The notes: generated by a model not told the origin, from the letters alone. A DNA stretch of 50,605 bases from Mucidula mucida (GCA_015501055.1 JADNYV010000251.1:1-50605); one strand, 5' to 3'. Numbered from the stretch's first letter, positions 23,401 through 33,912 are shown. Translations and numbers: made by a program.

Positions 23401-24957
23401 AATTGTGGTGTTTGAGCGCAACGCACCTTGCCACTCGAACAGTGCTAATGGTTCAGCGGGGTTCAACCTCTGATGGTTACTGTCGTGTGCTGCACAAAGA
23501 TCATGAAGACGAGGCATCAGGCGCAGATAATTGATCCACAAACCGGTAGATAACTCAGTCCATTTTGTGGGATTATCACAGTCGAAGCCTTGTGGGTATC
23601 CGTCCCAGCCATACCTACGAGCATCAGCAGAGAATCAATTCGTTGAAACCGGTACTTACAAATCAACTTTGCCTAGGCCAGCTTCGGAGAACTGCGCGCC
23701 CGCATTCTTGTCGTTGTGGATTGTGGGTATCTTTGTGAGTCCATTCGCGCGATACGTGTCGATGATGTCTTGCATGTGCTCACTTAGGCCGGGTATGCCC
23801 AAGCTCTCGCTGGTGAAATATTCGTTCTCGCTTTGAATGGCTAGAAGATTGTACGATCAGCATGCGTGTCGCCAAGGAAAGCATGTCAGTTACTGACCAA
23901 TGACAGGTCCTTCAGGGTACTGAACTTGTTTCGTTTCAACGAACACAAGAAGGATGTAGCATAGAGACGAACCTGATATGGCGCCAAGACCTGAGAGAAT
24001 TTTTCGATGCTACATGAATCTTTAGCACAGATTTCTCTGGAAGGGCGCGACGCACTAAGGTAGCCACGCCTGTCGATAATCACTCGCGTTCGTCCTAGCA
24101 AGTCCTTCGAGATTCGAGACCCATCCGGGTATGCCGCCTACGCGTACCATCAGCTGACTACCGAGTGCGCCGAAGAAAATAATAGACCTCCAGCAGTCTC
24201 CGCATTGACATAAGGTCTGTTGTGCAATCAGTATCCCATCAGGGAGAGCGAACTTGACGCGTACCCAGGGCGGACGATAACTAGAATTCCGACTGCTTTA
24301 CAGACATCGAGAAAGGCGGCCAGATCATTGTGTTCGGTCAAGCGTACTTCTTCTGCGTTGGGTGCGGACAGACCCCAGTGCCCTACAATTATGTTAGGAT
24401 GCGCTAAAAGCAGAAGGACGACGGTAACCCACAATACACGGAGACAGCATTGAAGCCCGCGGACTACGTCGCGTCAGATAAGATGCATGTGAGCATAGCG
24501 GGGAGTCAACAGACCTTGAATCTGAGGATAGTCAGGAAGGATTGAGCAATGTTGGCGCGCGCTGAAACTTACTTTTCCATTACGTCCCACCAGAGCTCTG
24601 GAGCTGGGAGGCGGAATGGGTGGAACTCTCCGGAGAACACCATGAGACGCTATGGCCAAAGTCGGATACGGGACGAGTCGTAGATATGATAGTGCACACC
24701 TTTCCATCGAGGAGGAGTGAGTGTTGGTCGAGGGTTACCGCGGCGGTTGATTGTCCATTGTAGAAGTTTGCTATATGTCAGGATACAACCTTAGTACCCG
24801 CCAAAGGTGAATAAGAACGCAAAAAGGACGTACGCGATCCGACTGGCAAGACATACTTCGAACTCTCATCCTCCGTAGACTGACGCCCAACAAACTGCGC
24901 ATGAATGAAACTTGTGGCTGCTAGTAGCGCCGCGGGGAGAAGGAAGGACTTCTTCAT
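20420..24957 (-). CDS. Secreted beta-galactosidase, glycoside hydrolase family 35
   Basis: The ATG is at 24957-24955 and the stop TGA at 20422-20420, with well over a dozen short exons. A signal peptide (MKKSFLLPAALLAATSFIHA) starts the protein. Family-specific pieces in order are FSGEFHPFRLPAPELW, YWHWGLSAPNAEE, VIVRPG/PYVNAETAGGGIPGW, acid-base region QSENEY (23818-23832), DLYGWDGYPQGFDC, nucleophile region LALFEWQGG (near 23431), MTYGGTNWGN, a beta-sandwich region (SSGIYTTHLHSPESDAN), GTDRYGFHSGD, and a C-terminal jelly-roll ending with VGVFSSSKKATVDVV. Both catalytic glutamates are present and the junctions I traced can be spliced without frameshift; one region near 21290 has two possible exon solutions. 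The enzyme releases terminal beta-D-galactose from plant polysaccharides such as xyloglucan or pectic galactan side chains, outside the cell. Length, about 1000 residues, is normal for fungal GH35. Confidence 0.9.
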
Positions 24958-25205
24958 CGTCCCGGAACCGTAAACTCCGTTCCTCTGCCTTTATGAGCGG
25001 CGAAACATCCTTCTCATCAGACCATCCAGGTCAAAAGCCAGATGATGCCACCGGTCCGTGGGAGCGGATGGGGGAGAAGAGGCGAACCCGTGACGACTAT
25101 GCATGTGCGTCTTGCGCCATGACCCTTGGCGCGTCCAGCGGCATTGACGTCAAGAACTTGGAAAAGATATTATGTACGATCCAGCCCTCCGGTGAATCTA
25201 GTCTT

Positions 25206-25521
25206 TTAGGTATGAATCGAGGCGTGTTTACTCCAATGAACGTGAATAAATGCCGATAACGGGAGGGCGACCTGAAAGAATTGGCGAGAAGGCCCGACGT
25301 TCATAGGACCTATAACGCGAGGACCAAAGCGATCTACGGGGACAGAGGCGACGGGGAGAGCGGTCGTCTGATGCAGCGGGAAATGGGCTAGCAAACGCTG
25401 AGTCCGATATCCTGTTGGGTGGGAAGAAAAGTTATGCACGCAACGGCTTTGCGTGGTAGGAAGTAAACAAGAATGAGGAGCCCGTAAACCCAACCAAACA
25501 ACGCGTGCGTCATCGTTTTTA
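25206..25521 (-). pseudogene. Relic duplicate of the 5' part of the RNase H-like locus
   Basis: Read on the minus strand, this DNA resembles 27541-27882. Both begin with an ACGCGT-containing block, and later carry CGTTATAGG followed by a CCTTCTC-containing stretch, and CACGTTCATTGG. The translated pieces correspond too: RVIGP followed later by HVHW in each. The similarity stops near 25206, close to the GH35 promoter, so only the promoter and first coding piece are left. The long minus frame that covers it (25206-25814) has no domain of its own. Confidence 0.45.
25494..25521 (-). promoter_or_regulatory. ACGCGT-centred promoter module, copy 1
   Basis: The MluI cell-cycle-box hexamer ACGCGT lies at 25501-25506. 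On the minus strand it is preceded by AAAACGATGACGC and followed by TGTTTGG. The same arrangement occurs at 27855-27882, 41075-41112 and, on the other strand, 39867-39897. It belongs to a relic copy here. Confidence 0.4.
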
Positions 25522-25773
25522 CTCCTTGTACATCGCATTGCCAATAGCCATCCATCGACAGTATTACATTTATCGACTCTACACGTCCGTCTAGTCGCAG
25601 CTGCGCTCTCACGATCGTTAACGTCAGACACCATCCGGATGCACATTCGGCAAAGCCGCATCGAACTAATCGAGGGTTCAAAGCACAAGCGACAACTTGA
25701 TTTACTAAAAGAAGCACAAGAAAGGATACGTATAAATTGGACCGAAATCCCTCTTCTGACGTGACTTAGTTGT

Positions 25774-26459
25774 CTACGCGCTACAGGCCACCTTCTTAGT
25801 AGACTCGAGAGCATCGGAAAGCTGCCCAGCTAACTTGCTAGCATCGCTGCATTGCTACGGAAGATGTTATACTCATGTCATAGAGAGAAAAGCGATCTTA
25901 CCTTGAATGCGACACCTTCTTGAAGAATACAGCCACGTCCTCCTTGTAAGAATCCTCGATGGACTGCACGTCATTGCACAAAATGTTACCGGCGCCGCCC
26001 TCCTTGAATAGTGGCACCACTTGGTCTATGGACTTGAGGAGAACCTTGATTTGGGGCGCGACCTCGGTGAGTTTACCACAAATGGCAGTGGCATCCGAGG
26101 CAGCGGGGACGCAATCCTGATTCGAGTTTCAGCTATAAGGCGTGCAACCATGAATACAAAAGTACGTGCCTGCGCATCGTTTCCGACGTCCTTCAAAACA
26201 TGAGCCAAATGCTGAGCCTCATTGTGGCACGCCTGTCAAGAACAAGGTTAACAAAGGATGATAGTGCGAATACAGGTCCACCTACAAGGCCGTCTGATCG
26301 GCTGTGAGACGTCAAAAACTTTTGCATAGCCGCTTCGACGACATCGACTTGTTTGCCAAGGTCATCGCAGTCTTTAGAGACGGCAGCGCAGCTGTCCTTG
26401 GCGATTGCGCCGACGCTCAGTGCGGAGATAAGGATAAGCGAAATGAAGCGGTAGAGCAT
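25774..26459 (-). CDS. Small secreted cysteine-containing protein
   Basis: The ATG is at 26459-26457 and the stop TAG at 25776-25774. Exons carry a signal peptide (MLYRFISLILISALSVGAIA) and then SCAAVSKDCDDLGKQVDVV, SDGL/ACHNEAQHL, LKDVGNDAQ/DCVPAASDATAIC, a helical stretch (QIKVLLKSIDQVVPLF), GGAGNILCNDVQSIED and the C-terminal ASKLAGQLSDALEST...VACSA. The mature protein is small (about 150 residues), helical and contains about eight cysteines, which suggests a disulfide-stabilised secreted protein. No known family is recognised; it may be a surface-binding or effector-like protein. A TATA box lies 52-60 bases before the ATG, supporting the start. Confidence 0.65.
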
Positions 26460-26510
26460 TGCGAATGAAAAGGCGCGTTTGGTGAGTGATTTCGAGTGAA
26501 TCATTGTCGC

Positions 26511-26519
26511 CTTTATATG
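26511..26519 (-). promoter_or_regulatory. TATA box of the secreted protein gene
   Basis: The minus strand reads CATATAAAGG here, 52-60 bases before the ATG at 26459, a usual distance in basidiomycete genes with strong promoters. Confidence 0.5.
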
Positions 26520-27018
26520 ATCTGAAGCAGCGGGTATCCCACGGTGCAATCCATCGTGTGTGACGCCACGCACGGACCATGAAGGTCCCCAGTTCGATTC
26601 AAACGACGCGAGAAGCGTCCTATGCCACAAAAGAAGTCGGTGACATGCTACTGCTCCACGAGTGTTTCGGAGTGCGAATGAAGGTGTGCGGGTACGCGGA
26701 TACAAATCAGAACACACCAGTCACGCACCTGGTAGCCCATAAAATGAGACTACTGTTGTCGCTTCTGTCAATGCAGGCTGTCGCGTGAGAGGATCGAAGC
26801 CAGATACCAGACTAGTCAGTCCCGGAAAGTACTGATTATATCAATGAATAGGAAGCTCAGTCCTGTACATGACCGTTCATTTCGTCTGCCTTCTAACGAT
26901 GAACTTCGTTGCGGAATAAGTCTCAGTGGAACCTCCGACCGCATCGGAAACTGACGAAGATGAGATCATTCAGTACACTGGTAACAAAATCTCTATGTAT
27001 CACAACTCCGGTTACAAT

Positions 27019-27560
27019 TCAGTATATAGTACGCTCTATGTACGGATACAAGACGTCAAAGTAACGGCGACGCCTAAGCGCATCCGCATGGATGTTGCTC
27101 TCCCGCCCAACTTTCCAGAACTTGACATGCAAACCATCCTCCTCCAGCATCTCAATAAGCTGACCCAGCGCCTGGAAATCGGCCTTATTCTCGACCGCAC
27201 CGCCATTAGCATTCCTCCAACCATTCTCCTTCCAAGCGAATACCCACTCACGTACTGAGCAACAGCACGATAGTGTTCACGGAGAACACATTCTGCAATA
27301 GCAACGACACCTTCTTCAGCGCCTTGATAGCCGCCAGAATTTTGGTTCGCTGACTGGTCTGAACCCCATCAATAACCTCTGAGATATTATGCGGAGAGCC
27401 GGGTCCGAAAAAGATGCCGACACCAGCACGAGCAGAGGGGGTACCGGTTCCCGAAAGGCGCCATCGATGAATATAAGGTAGGCGGAATCAAAATTGTAAC
27501 ATTGTAACAGTCCGAGTATCGACAAGCTTCTTAGTGGGCTCGCGCACTAGCCCAATGAAC
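27019..27560 (-). pseudogene. RNase HI-like protein, disrupted
   Basis: Minus-strand pieces match RNase H1 in order: FIDGAF (first catalytic Asp, around 27470), then in another frame GVGIFFGPGSPHNISE and SQRTKILAAIKALKKV, then WVFAWKENGWRNANGG, NKADFQALGQLIEML and GRESNIHADALRR, stopping at 27019. RNase H1 removes RNA from RNA-DNA hybrids. Here the frame changes between FIDGAF and GVGIFF. The NNRAE motif that carries the catalytic Glu has become SQRTK, and the Asp-bearing DSQY segment is missing before a stop near 27259. The gene is therefore most likely dead. The region upstream (27560-27882) carries an ACGCGT module, as expected for a replication gene. Confidence 0.65.
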
Positions 27561-27854
27561 GTGCGAAAAAGGCGACGATGGAAACACGAGGTTGGCGGGA
27601 CTGCGATCTGAGAGGAACGGAGAAGGCTCCAAGGTTCGAGGGCCTATAACGCGCTCCACTCCACAGTACGAACCGTCCAGCTGGCTAACTTCATTTTTTA
27701 GACAATACGATGTCCGAAGCATTCTTGAGCCAATTTCCGGCTGCACATCGCGCTCCACTGGGCTTCTGCACCACACACGAGTATGGTACTCGTTTACAGA
27801 TTCAGACTTCTTACTTTCTTGGTCGAGGTACCTGGAAAATCAAACAAGCAACGG

Positions 27855-27882
27855 CCAAATAACGCGTACGTCATCGCTTTTA
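27855..27882 (-). promoter_or_regulatory. ACGCGT-centred promoter module, copy 2
   Basis: ACGCGT lies at 27862-27867. On the minus strand the block reads TAAAAGCGATGACGT, the hexamer overlap, then TATTTGG. It lies upstream of the RNase HI pseudogene. The ACGCGT hexamer is the classical MBF site of S-phase genes in yeasts; its use here is inference. Confidence 0.45.
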
Positions 27883-28093
27883 TTCATGCCATCTTCTCTC
27901 TTCGTCCTGGCTTGAATGAAATTGCCTTCCATTAACAATTTATCTCAATCGAGTCTCTTCTACGTGGCCGTAGAGTCTGCGCTGCCTAATATGACGAGCT
28001 CATAGGTAATCATTCACGAGGCCCTCTCTAACTTCTTCAAACTAAAGCTCTTGATGAACAACGAATCCTTCATACCGCTTTTAACGCCGTAGA

Positions 28094-29407
28094 TCAACAA
28101 CATAAAGAATGGAGACTCACAAACGCGGTTCGGGGAAGGAACCAGTTTGCGAACCAAACAACCGATGAAAGCGGGGCAATCCAAAAGTGTGCTTTAAGCT
28201 TAGTGGGAGATTTCAGAGTTTCGGATACGACTTCTTTGGCCCATGCCTTCGACGTCATGGCTGGGGATCCATCTACAGGAACCATCAGGTCAATTGCACC
28301 GGAGACGTGAGAGTCAAGGACACAAACCATTCTCACGATCTCTCTCGACTTCTTCTCGAGAAGGATAGTAGAGCGAACTTTCCTGCACAGTGCCATTGTG
28401 GACTCTGAGTTTACTTTGGACCATCCCAGACATAATCTATAGCATTTGTCAGAAGCGATTTCCAGAAGGAACGCCAGGTTACCGTCATGACTTTGACGCT
28501 ATCAGCTCAACGTTTAGAACTGATCAGAAAGAGAAGTAACGCAAACGTACCCGAAAGGGACATCTCCACTCAAAGAGTATCGCCGTACGATAGTAGCGCC
28601 GCCTTGCTCATGTTGTACGCACCATTGAAAGGGACAGGAAGAAGGGCGGACAGGCTCCCAACGAGAACAACGGTTCCCTTGGCCTCGAGAATGAGCGGGA
28701 GAAATGCCTGCGTAAGCTCTACGACACCGAACACGTTGACGTCAAACAGACCGCGAAGTTGGGAGCTGGACATGTCGCTAAAGGACGCAGGATATACGGC
28801 TATACCACTGCAGAAACTATAACTCAAAAACAAAGCTAAGTAGAGGCATGAACGTACGCGTTATTAACAAGAATATCCAGTCGTCCGCTTGTCAAGCCGG
28901 AAATAGTGTCTTTGAACTCTTCAAAGCTACCGGATTGCGTGACATCGAGCGCGAAGGTCTGGATACCACGGGAAGTGAGTGCCTCCATGGAATTCAAAGT
29001 GCGCGACGTGGCAAAAACTTTATGGCCTTCCAAGAAATGAGACCGTATTCGTCATCAGAGCAAACATTAATCATACCGCGCAAGTGATATTCCAGAGCTA
29101 AGGCGGCGCCTAGACCGCCGTCGGAGCATCTACGAGCGTGTCAGTCGGTGTTGGCGCAGAACATGAGATTTATTTCACCCAGTGAGGACCACTGTTTTTC
29201 ACATTGCGAACAAGAGACAGATAGAAATGTGAGCGGGTGAGAGAAGGTGATGTGATGCCGTTTTAGGATTCCGCCGCATCCGGCGGAGAGCTAAGCTATG
29301 CTGCCTAGTTCGAGATGGGCGGGCATCGTGGACCCTTTCCCAACGCTGTAAACGACTGGATGGTGAGGAGCAAGCTGCTGCTGGCAAACAAGTACAATGC
29401 TTGTCAT
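28094..29407 (-). pseudogene. AYR1-like short-chain dehydrogenase/reductase, disrupted by an element
   Basis: Pieces on the minus strand follow a classical SDR: a possible start MTSIVLV at 29407; a cofactor-loop remnant (GSI) near 29300; ALEYHLRG/HKVFATSR; TFALDVTQ; LDILVNNA; FGVVELTQAFLPLIL; GTVVLVGSLSALL with the catalytic Ser; AYNMSKAALLSYGDTL with the YxxxK pair; and C-terminal FANWFLPRTAF. The order and motifs suit 1-acyl-dihydroxyacetone-phosphate reductase-like enzymes. Three lesions are visible: a 185-bp element inside the Rossmann-loop exon (29102-29286), a one-base loss next to it, and an in-frame TGA at 28572-28570 where Arg (CGA) is expected. A frame change follows near 28490. It is therefore a pseudogene. 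Confidence 0.7.
29094..29294. mobile_element. Small nonautonomous element (copy 2), 185 bp plus 8-bp target duplications
   Basis: AGAGCTAA lies at 29094-29101 and again at 29287-29294, enclosing 185 bp that start GGCGGCGCCTAGACCGCCGTC. The same start is seen in copy 1 (4070-4252, 183 bp). Removing the element and one duplication joins two halves of an SDR coding exon: GGCAGCATAGC on one side and GCTCTGGAATATC on the other. The 3' end forms a hairpin (CCGCCG, CATC, CGGCGG in plus orientation). Target sites of both copies end in GCTAA, which hints at a target preference. It lacks coding capacity. Confidence 0.75.
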
Positions 29408-29951
29408 CACTCTTGGTCAGCGACTGGTGCGTCAAAAAATTCAGACCGTCATCCGTACATCTGTAACTGACTGTAGGATAGAATTATGTCGTAGGTTACA
29501 CGCTGAACAGCCCCGCACTTCTCTTCGACGTACTTGGAACGCGTTCACGACAACTGAGGATATGAAAGGTCCTGGCTAGAAATCCGCGTGGCGACTCGCG
29601 AGTGGTGTTCGACGCATTCCAACTCCTTCGAACCAGAGCATTATTCGATAGCAAGGGTACTTAGATGTGGCGCAGCTGATTGGAATCCCCCTGATGCCGA
29701 TCGAAGAAGGACGTGACATCACAAGTTTTCCCTTTAAAGGCGGGAATATTGCTCATGTTTGCTTTCCAACTGCGCTGCCTCCATCCCGCCTCTTCGCGAA
29801 ATCTCCCTCCCAGTTCGTCTCTGCGAACCCTTCAGGCTCCCTTTTGTGTAGCCTTTGGACTAGTTACTCTAAAGGCACGCCGTCGGTCTTCTTATATGTG
29901 CGTTGAAGTCGCGTCTCGTCCCGCCTATGCTAATTTCAATCTCAGAAGACC
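29295..29951. other. SDR 5' remnant, then promoter region of the next gene
   Basis: 29295-29407 probably holds the decayed first exon of the SDR on the minus strand. From 29410 to 29951 I see no other gene. The stretch 29900-29951 is the leader of the single-exon gene that starts at 29952. Confidence 0.35.
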
Positions 29952-30812
29952 ATGACCGACGATACTGCCATTTCCCCGTCCGCGAACGGCGCCTCAAGAT
30001 CAGCGAGACGTCGCACCTCTCTATTGCGGTTCCCAGACTCAACTCCGAAAGGCGTTCTACTGGCGGGCCTTGGAACGCTGGCGGAGGATGTTCTGTTCTA
30101 TGCGACGATGGAGAGTCTTTTCGACCTGCCCTACATCCCTTTCACGGAAAAAATTCTTCAAGAATACCCAAAGCTTCCATCCCATGTGCTAGAGGCGTTA
30201 TACCACAGGAAGGATCTCTTTGACTCCGCGTTACTCGCTTCCCCGTCTCTCAAAGAGAACGCCATTCCGCCCGGATGTGCTCAGACCTCGCCTCATACCT
30301 CTCCTCGACGTCGGACATTGACAGCCTCCAACGTCGATACACTCTCCGACTCAGTCAATTCGAAAGCTCACCTTTCGAGGCCTCAAGCTCCTGAGCGTAC
30401 TCCTTCATTGACTACCTCCATTACAACGTCTGGTTCCGACGATGAAGTTTGCCCCGTCACACCTCCAATCATGGCTGATGACTTCGGTGTCGTTGGTGTC
30501 TTCTCCCCGCAATCGCCTTCTACGAGCGCGGAAGATTCTAGCGTCATTCCGGAGAAGACCAGCTCTGTCGACGATGCCACCATATCCATACCAGCACATA
30601 GATCGAAAGTTCCTGGCGTTCCATTTCATCTGTATTACGCCAATTCGGAGAGATCTGTGATGTCTCCGATGTATCGTACGAAGCCCAAAGGCTGGTCCTC
30701 CATCTTCATTCCACCAGCAAGGCGTGTTACGCAGCGTTCGAACGATCGTTCAATAAATGCTCTGGGTGCGCAGCTCACAGAAAGGCAGCGCGGTAGAGAG
30801 ACGCGCGAGTGA
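29952..30812 (+). CDS. Hypothetical single-exon Ser/Pro-rich protein (286 aa)
   Basis: The continuous frame starts MTDDTAISPSANGASRSARR and ends QRGRETRE. A short hydrophobic, possibly helical segment occurs at residues ~35-75 (GVLLAGLGTLAEDVLFYATM, LPYIPFTEKILQEY). The rest is rich in Ser, Thr and Pro, with many SP/TP sites (SPHTSPRRR, SPQSPSTS), as in disordered phosphorylated regulators. No family is recognised. The ATG at 29952 is the first in the frame and lies in a favourable ACCATGA context. It could be a nuclear or signalling adaptor; this is only suggested by composition. Confidence 0.55.
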   Translation: MTDDTAISPSANGASRSARRRTSLLRFPDSTPKGVLLAGLGTLAEDVLFYATMESLFDLPYIPFTEKILQEYPKLPSHVLEALYHRKDLFDSALLASPSLKENAIPPGCAQTSPHTSPRRRTLTASNVDTLSDSVNSKAHLSRPQAPERTPSLTTSITTSGSDDEVCPVTPPIMADDFGVVGVFSPQSPSTSAEDSSVIPEKTSSVDDATISIPAHRSKVPGVPFHLYYANSERSVMSPMYRTKPKGWSSIFIPPARRVTQRSNDRSINALGAQLTERQRGRETRE

Positions 30813-31355
30813 CTCATCTGCGCATGAGCAGAAATCCTTCACATTACGAACTATCCATTGATATGCGCGGCTTGGGCACACTGCCTTCTAGTTCTACTCT
30901 ATTCACAAGTGTTTCTCTGCTTCGTACGTGTATTAGAATACTCGATTTGTAATCTTTGTCAAGTGGCCTCAAATGAAGCTCGCGGCACGGACATCATACA
31001 ACAGTAACTCTTGTTACATTTCCGGCAAGATCCGAAGATGCCGCTTTTGGAACAAAAAAAAACTATCGCCTTCCCAGTGCCTTCCATCATGCGAGCACCC
31101 GTTAGCGCTCAGGCAGCGCTTCATTTCAATTTGATACTCTTTTAGCGCCCAATCAAAGTGATGCATTCCTCGTATTATGCTTATGGGACACGTTCTTTGG
31201 CGCCGCTCCCCAGCATTCCTCACCAATCAGGAATTTTGCATCGTTGTCAAGAACACCGCATTTTTGTCCCCTTGTGTGGTACCGTAATGTGACATTGGTG
31301 ACGTAGAACAAGGATCCTGGGATAACATGTGTACACAGCAGCTCTCCCCTCTGCC

Positions 31356-31363
31356 TATAAAAG
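31356..31363 (+). promoter_or_regulatory. TATA box of the amidohydrolase locus
   Basis: CTATAAAAG occurs here, 80-90 bases before the ATG at 31445, a canonical TATA box for the downstream amidohydrolase pseudogene. Confidence 0.5.
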
Positions 31364-31444
31364 CGCCTTATTATGTGCAGTTCAAACTCATCCCCATCTC
31401 TCTCACCTCAAACTCTCTGTCATCATCATATCGCTCTCCACAGA

Positions 31445-33912
31445 AATGTCCTCTACAACCCGCCTTCGTCGTTATTGCGGAAACGGCTGGGTCCATTTTT
31501 ACAGCATCCGAGACGGCGCCTACTATGGTGGACGCCTTCATCGTTGTCGGTGATAAAATAGCATTTGTCGGGACCAAAGGTGTGTTCAATCGTCCTCGCC
31601 GTGTGTATTCTTGTGCTCAAAGACATCAGACTTCGTCAAACAGGAATGGCTGAGCATTAGGGCCTGGCATAACATCGAGCAGGATTTCGATGATCTCCAC
31701 AACATCTCCATTCCTGCGGGCCAAATGGTCCTCCCAGGATTCATAGGCTCGTACACCTATCGAATCGAAACAAGTCTCTGGACTAACTCCACGTTTAGAC
31801 AGCCATCTCCACTTTCTGGAGGGTGGCGAAAGCCTCTTAGCGCCACTTTCAAAGGCCAAGACTAAGCAAGGTTCAAGTTTCACAGCTATCATATCTCAAC
31901 GTGTACTCATGCTCAAGGCGCCAGAATTCCTCGATATCGTTGGTGACTACGCCAGGTCTAAGCCATCAGAGGATGTCATCCGTCTGAATGGCTTCTCAGA
32001 CGCAGACTGGGACGCGTCGCCTACAGCTGTGAGTCTGCTCTCTCCTCCGGAACTCTCGATCTCATACACCAATTCCTTTCAGCAAGACTTCGAGGATCAT
32101 CTCGGTCCTGACGGCAAGCCGGACATGGCGGGTCGTAAGATCATCATATCGTCCCGCGACTGCCACATGCAACTGGTTTCTCGTGCAGTACTCGAAGACC
32201 CAGACGTTGCGGAGAACATCGGAATGGGAAGGAAACAGGCGGTGTTGTCGAGTTGGATGCAAACAAGTCTCCTTCAGGTCTGCCGAACATCAAGCATCAT
32301 CTCTCATCCTGACGTTTCAGCAGGTGTCTTCAAGGAAAACGCCCAACGGCTCATATTCGACAACGGAATCCAGTACACGGATGTTCAGCTCAACGAACGT
32401 TTCGATCTCGCGACGAAAGAATGTCTCAAGTACGGGATTACTACGCAGACCGATGCCGGCTTACGCCCTTGGTCGCTCGACCACTATATGAGGTTCGTCA
32501 GTCCTCGTTCTGCCATGCAAAGTCACTAGATACATACTTTTATAGGATTGTTTCCACCGGTGGCATCCGGGTACTAGCTGCTCTTTTCCTTGTCCAGACT
32601 CGATGGGCTGATGATTCGAGTTCCAGGTTAGGACATATGCGATGCTCTACACAAAGCCCTCTGATAAGGATTTCACCATCGAACTTGATCTGAAGGGTAC
32701 GGCTTGTAGCGATCTTAGCGGGAATCGACTTTGTGTTAGAGCGGTCAAGATCTTCGCGGATGGTGAGTCGGACTATCCGTACCTATGGAAGTGGTCTAAC
32801 GATCTGTAGGTGCCATGAGGTCCTCCGGTGCACAGGCAAGACCATTTGCGCTCCTCGTCATTCGTGTCATGCTAATCAGACTGAAAGCTATGCGAACCCT
32901 ACGCAGATGACCCTAAAAATAGTGGATTTCTTCTTGCCTCAGAGGCGGACCTTAAGAGGGTTATAGAGATGGCCTTGGAGAAGAACCTTCAACCGGTACG
33001 TTCCTGATACATCGCTCCGTTGACCTGTAGAGGACTCATCGAATTCACGCAGTGCATTCACGCGATCGGAGATGCTGCTATCTCAACCATCGTGGACATT
33101 CTGGAGAAGCAGAACCTGTCCAACCTTAGTTCGTGTAGGCCGAGGATAGAACATGCACAAATATTGAGCGACAAGGATCGAAAGCGTCTTGCGAATCTCA
33201 AGGTACAACATTTTCCTTCCTGCAACCTCTCGCCGTAGTCTCATTGGTTCCTACTTCAGTCATAGCTAGTATCCAACCCAGTCACGTGTAAGTCTTCGCT
33301 GGTACCGAATTGACTTGTATGAATCTGATATCCGTTTATCAGGCACGGTGATATGGACATCGGTGTCAGGAGATTGGTATATTCATGTTGTCGTTACTCC
33401 TCGCTGGGCTTACGCCTTGTTCTTTCAGGGCGACCAGCGCGCAAAGGAGGATCTGTACCCCTTTAGGTCAATGCTCGATCATGGGGTCAAATTTGCTTGT
33501 GGAACGGACTGGCCTGTTGAGAACTTGAACCCCATGAACACTCTACTTGATGCCATCCGTCCTCGGGATGACGAGTGCGTATATTCTCCTTGAGCTTACC
33601 CGTTGGTTCTCATGTATTCTTAGTCATCAGAAGGTTTTGACGCCAACAGAGGTCCTTTTAGGTGAGCGCTATCATTCATTTTGTACCCATATACCGACTC
33701 ATGTTCAACGAGGTATGACGCAACATGCTGCATTTGCTTGTCACAATGAACACCTCATCGGGTCGCTTGAAGTCGGGAAACTGGCAGATTTCGTGATCTT
33801 GAACAAGCATATCTTCTCGATGGAGCCTGCCGACTTATTGCGGGATCTCCAGGCCGGTAGTGTAACTGTTCTTGAGACCTACATTGGCGGAGTCAAAGAG
33901 TATCCGAAATAA
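31445..33912 (+). pseudogene. YtcJ/LAF3-like amidohydrolase, decayed
   Basis: Plus-strand pieces in order match amidohydrolase-3 proteins: GSIFTASETAPTMVDAFIVV, DKIAFVGTK, ISIPAGQMVLPGFIGSYTY, LGPDGKPDMAGRKIIISSRD, KYGITTQTDAG, HAIGDAAISTIVDILEK, RPRIEHAQILSDKDRKRL, GVKFACGTDWPVE, and RGMTQHAAFACHNEHLIGSL with GKLADFVILNKHIFSM near the end. The canonical metal-binding GFIDSHTH has become GFIGSYTY, losing Asp and both His. The ATG at 31445 is one base out of phase with the first homologous stretch, and several segment joins need frame changes. Later HxGD and GTDWPVE are kept. It is therefore probably inactive. Members are cytosolic or membrane-associated hydrolases with poorly defined substrates. 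Confidence 0.65.

Noticed and set aside
25206..25814. A 202-codon minus frame as a new gene
   Set aside because: No domain or intron signals. Its 3' half aligns with the RNase H locus upstream region, so it is treated as a duplicate relic.
26590..26640. A tRNA-like B-box (CAGTTCGATTCAAAC)
   Set aside because: No matching A box, acceptor stem or anticodon arm could be formed around it.
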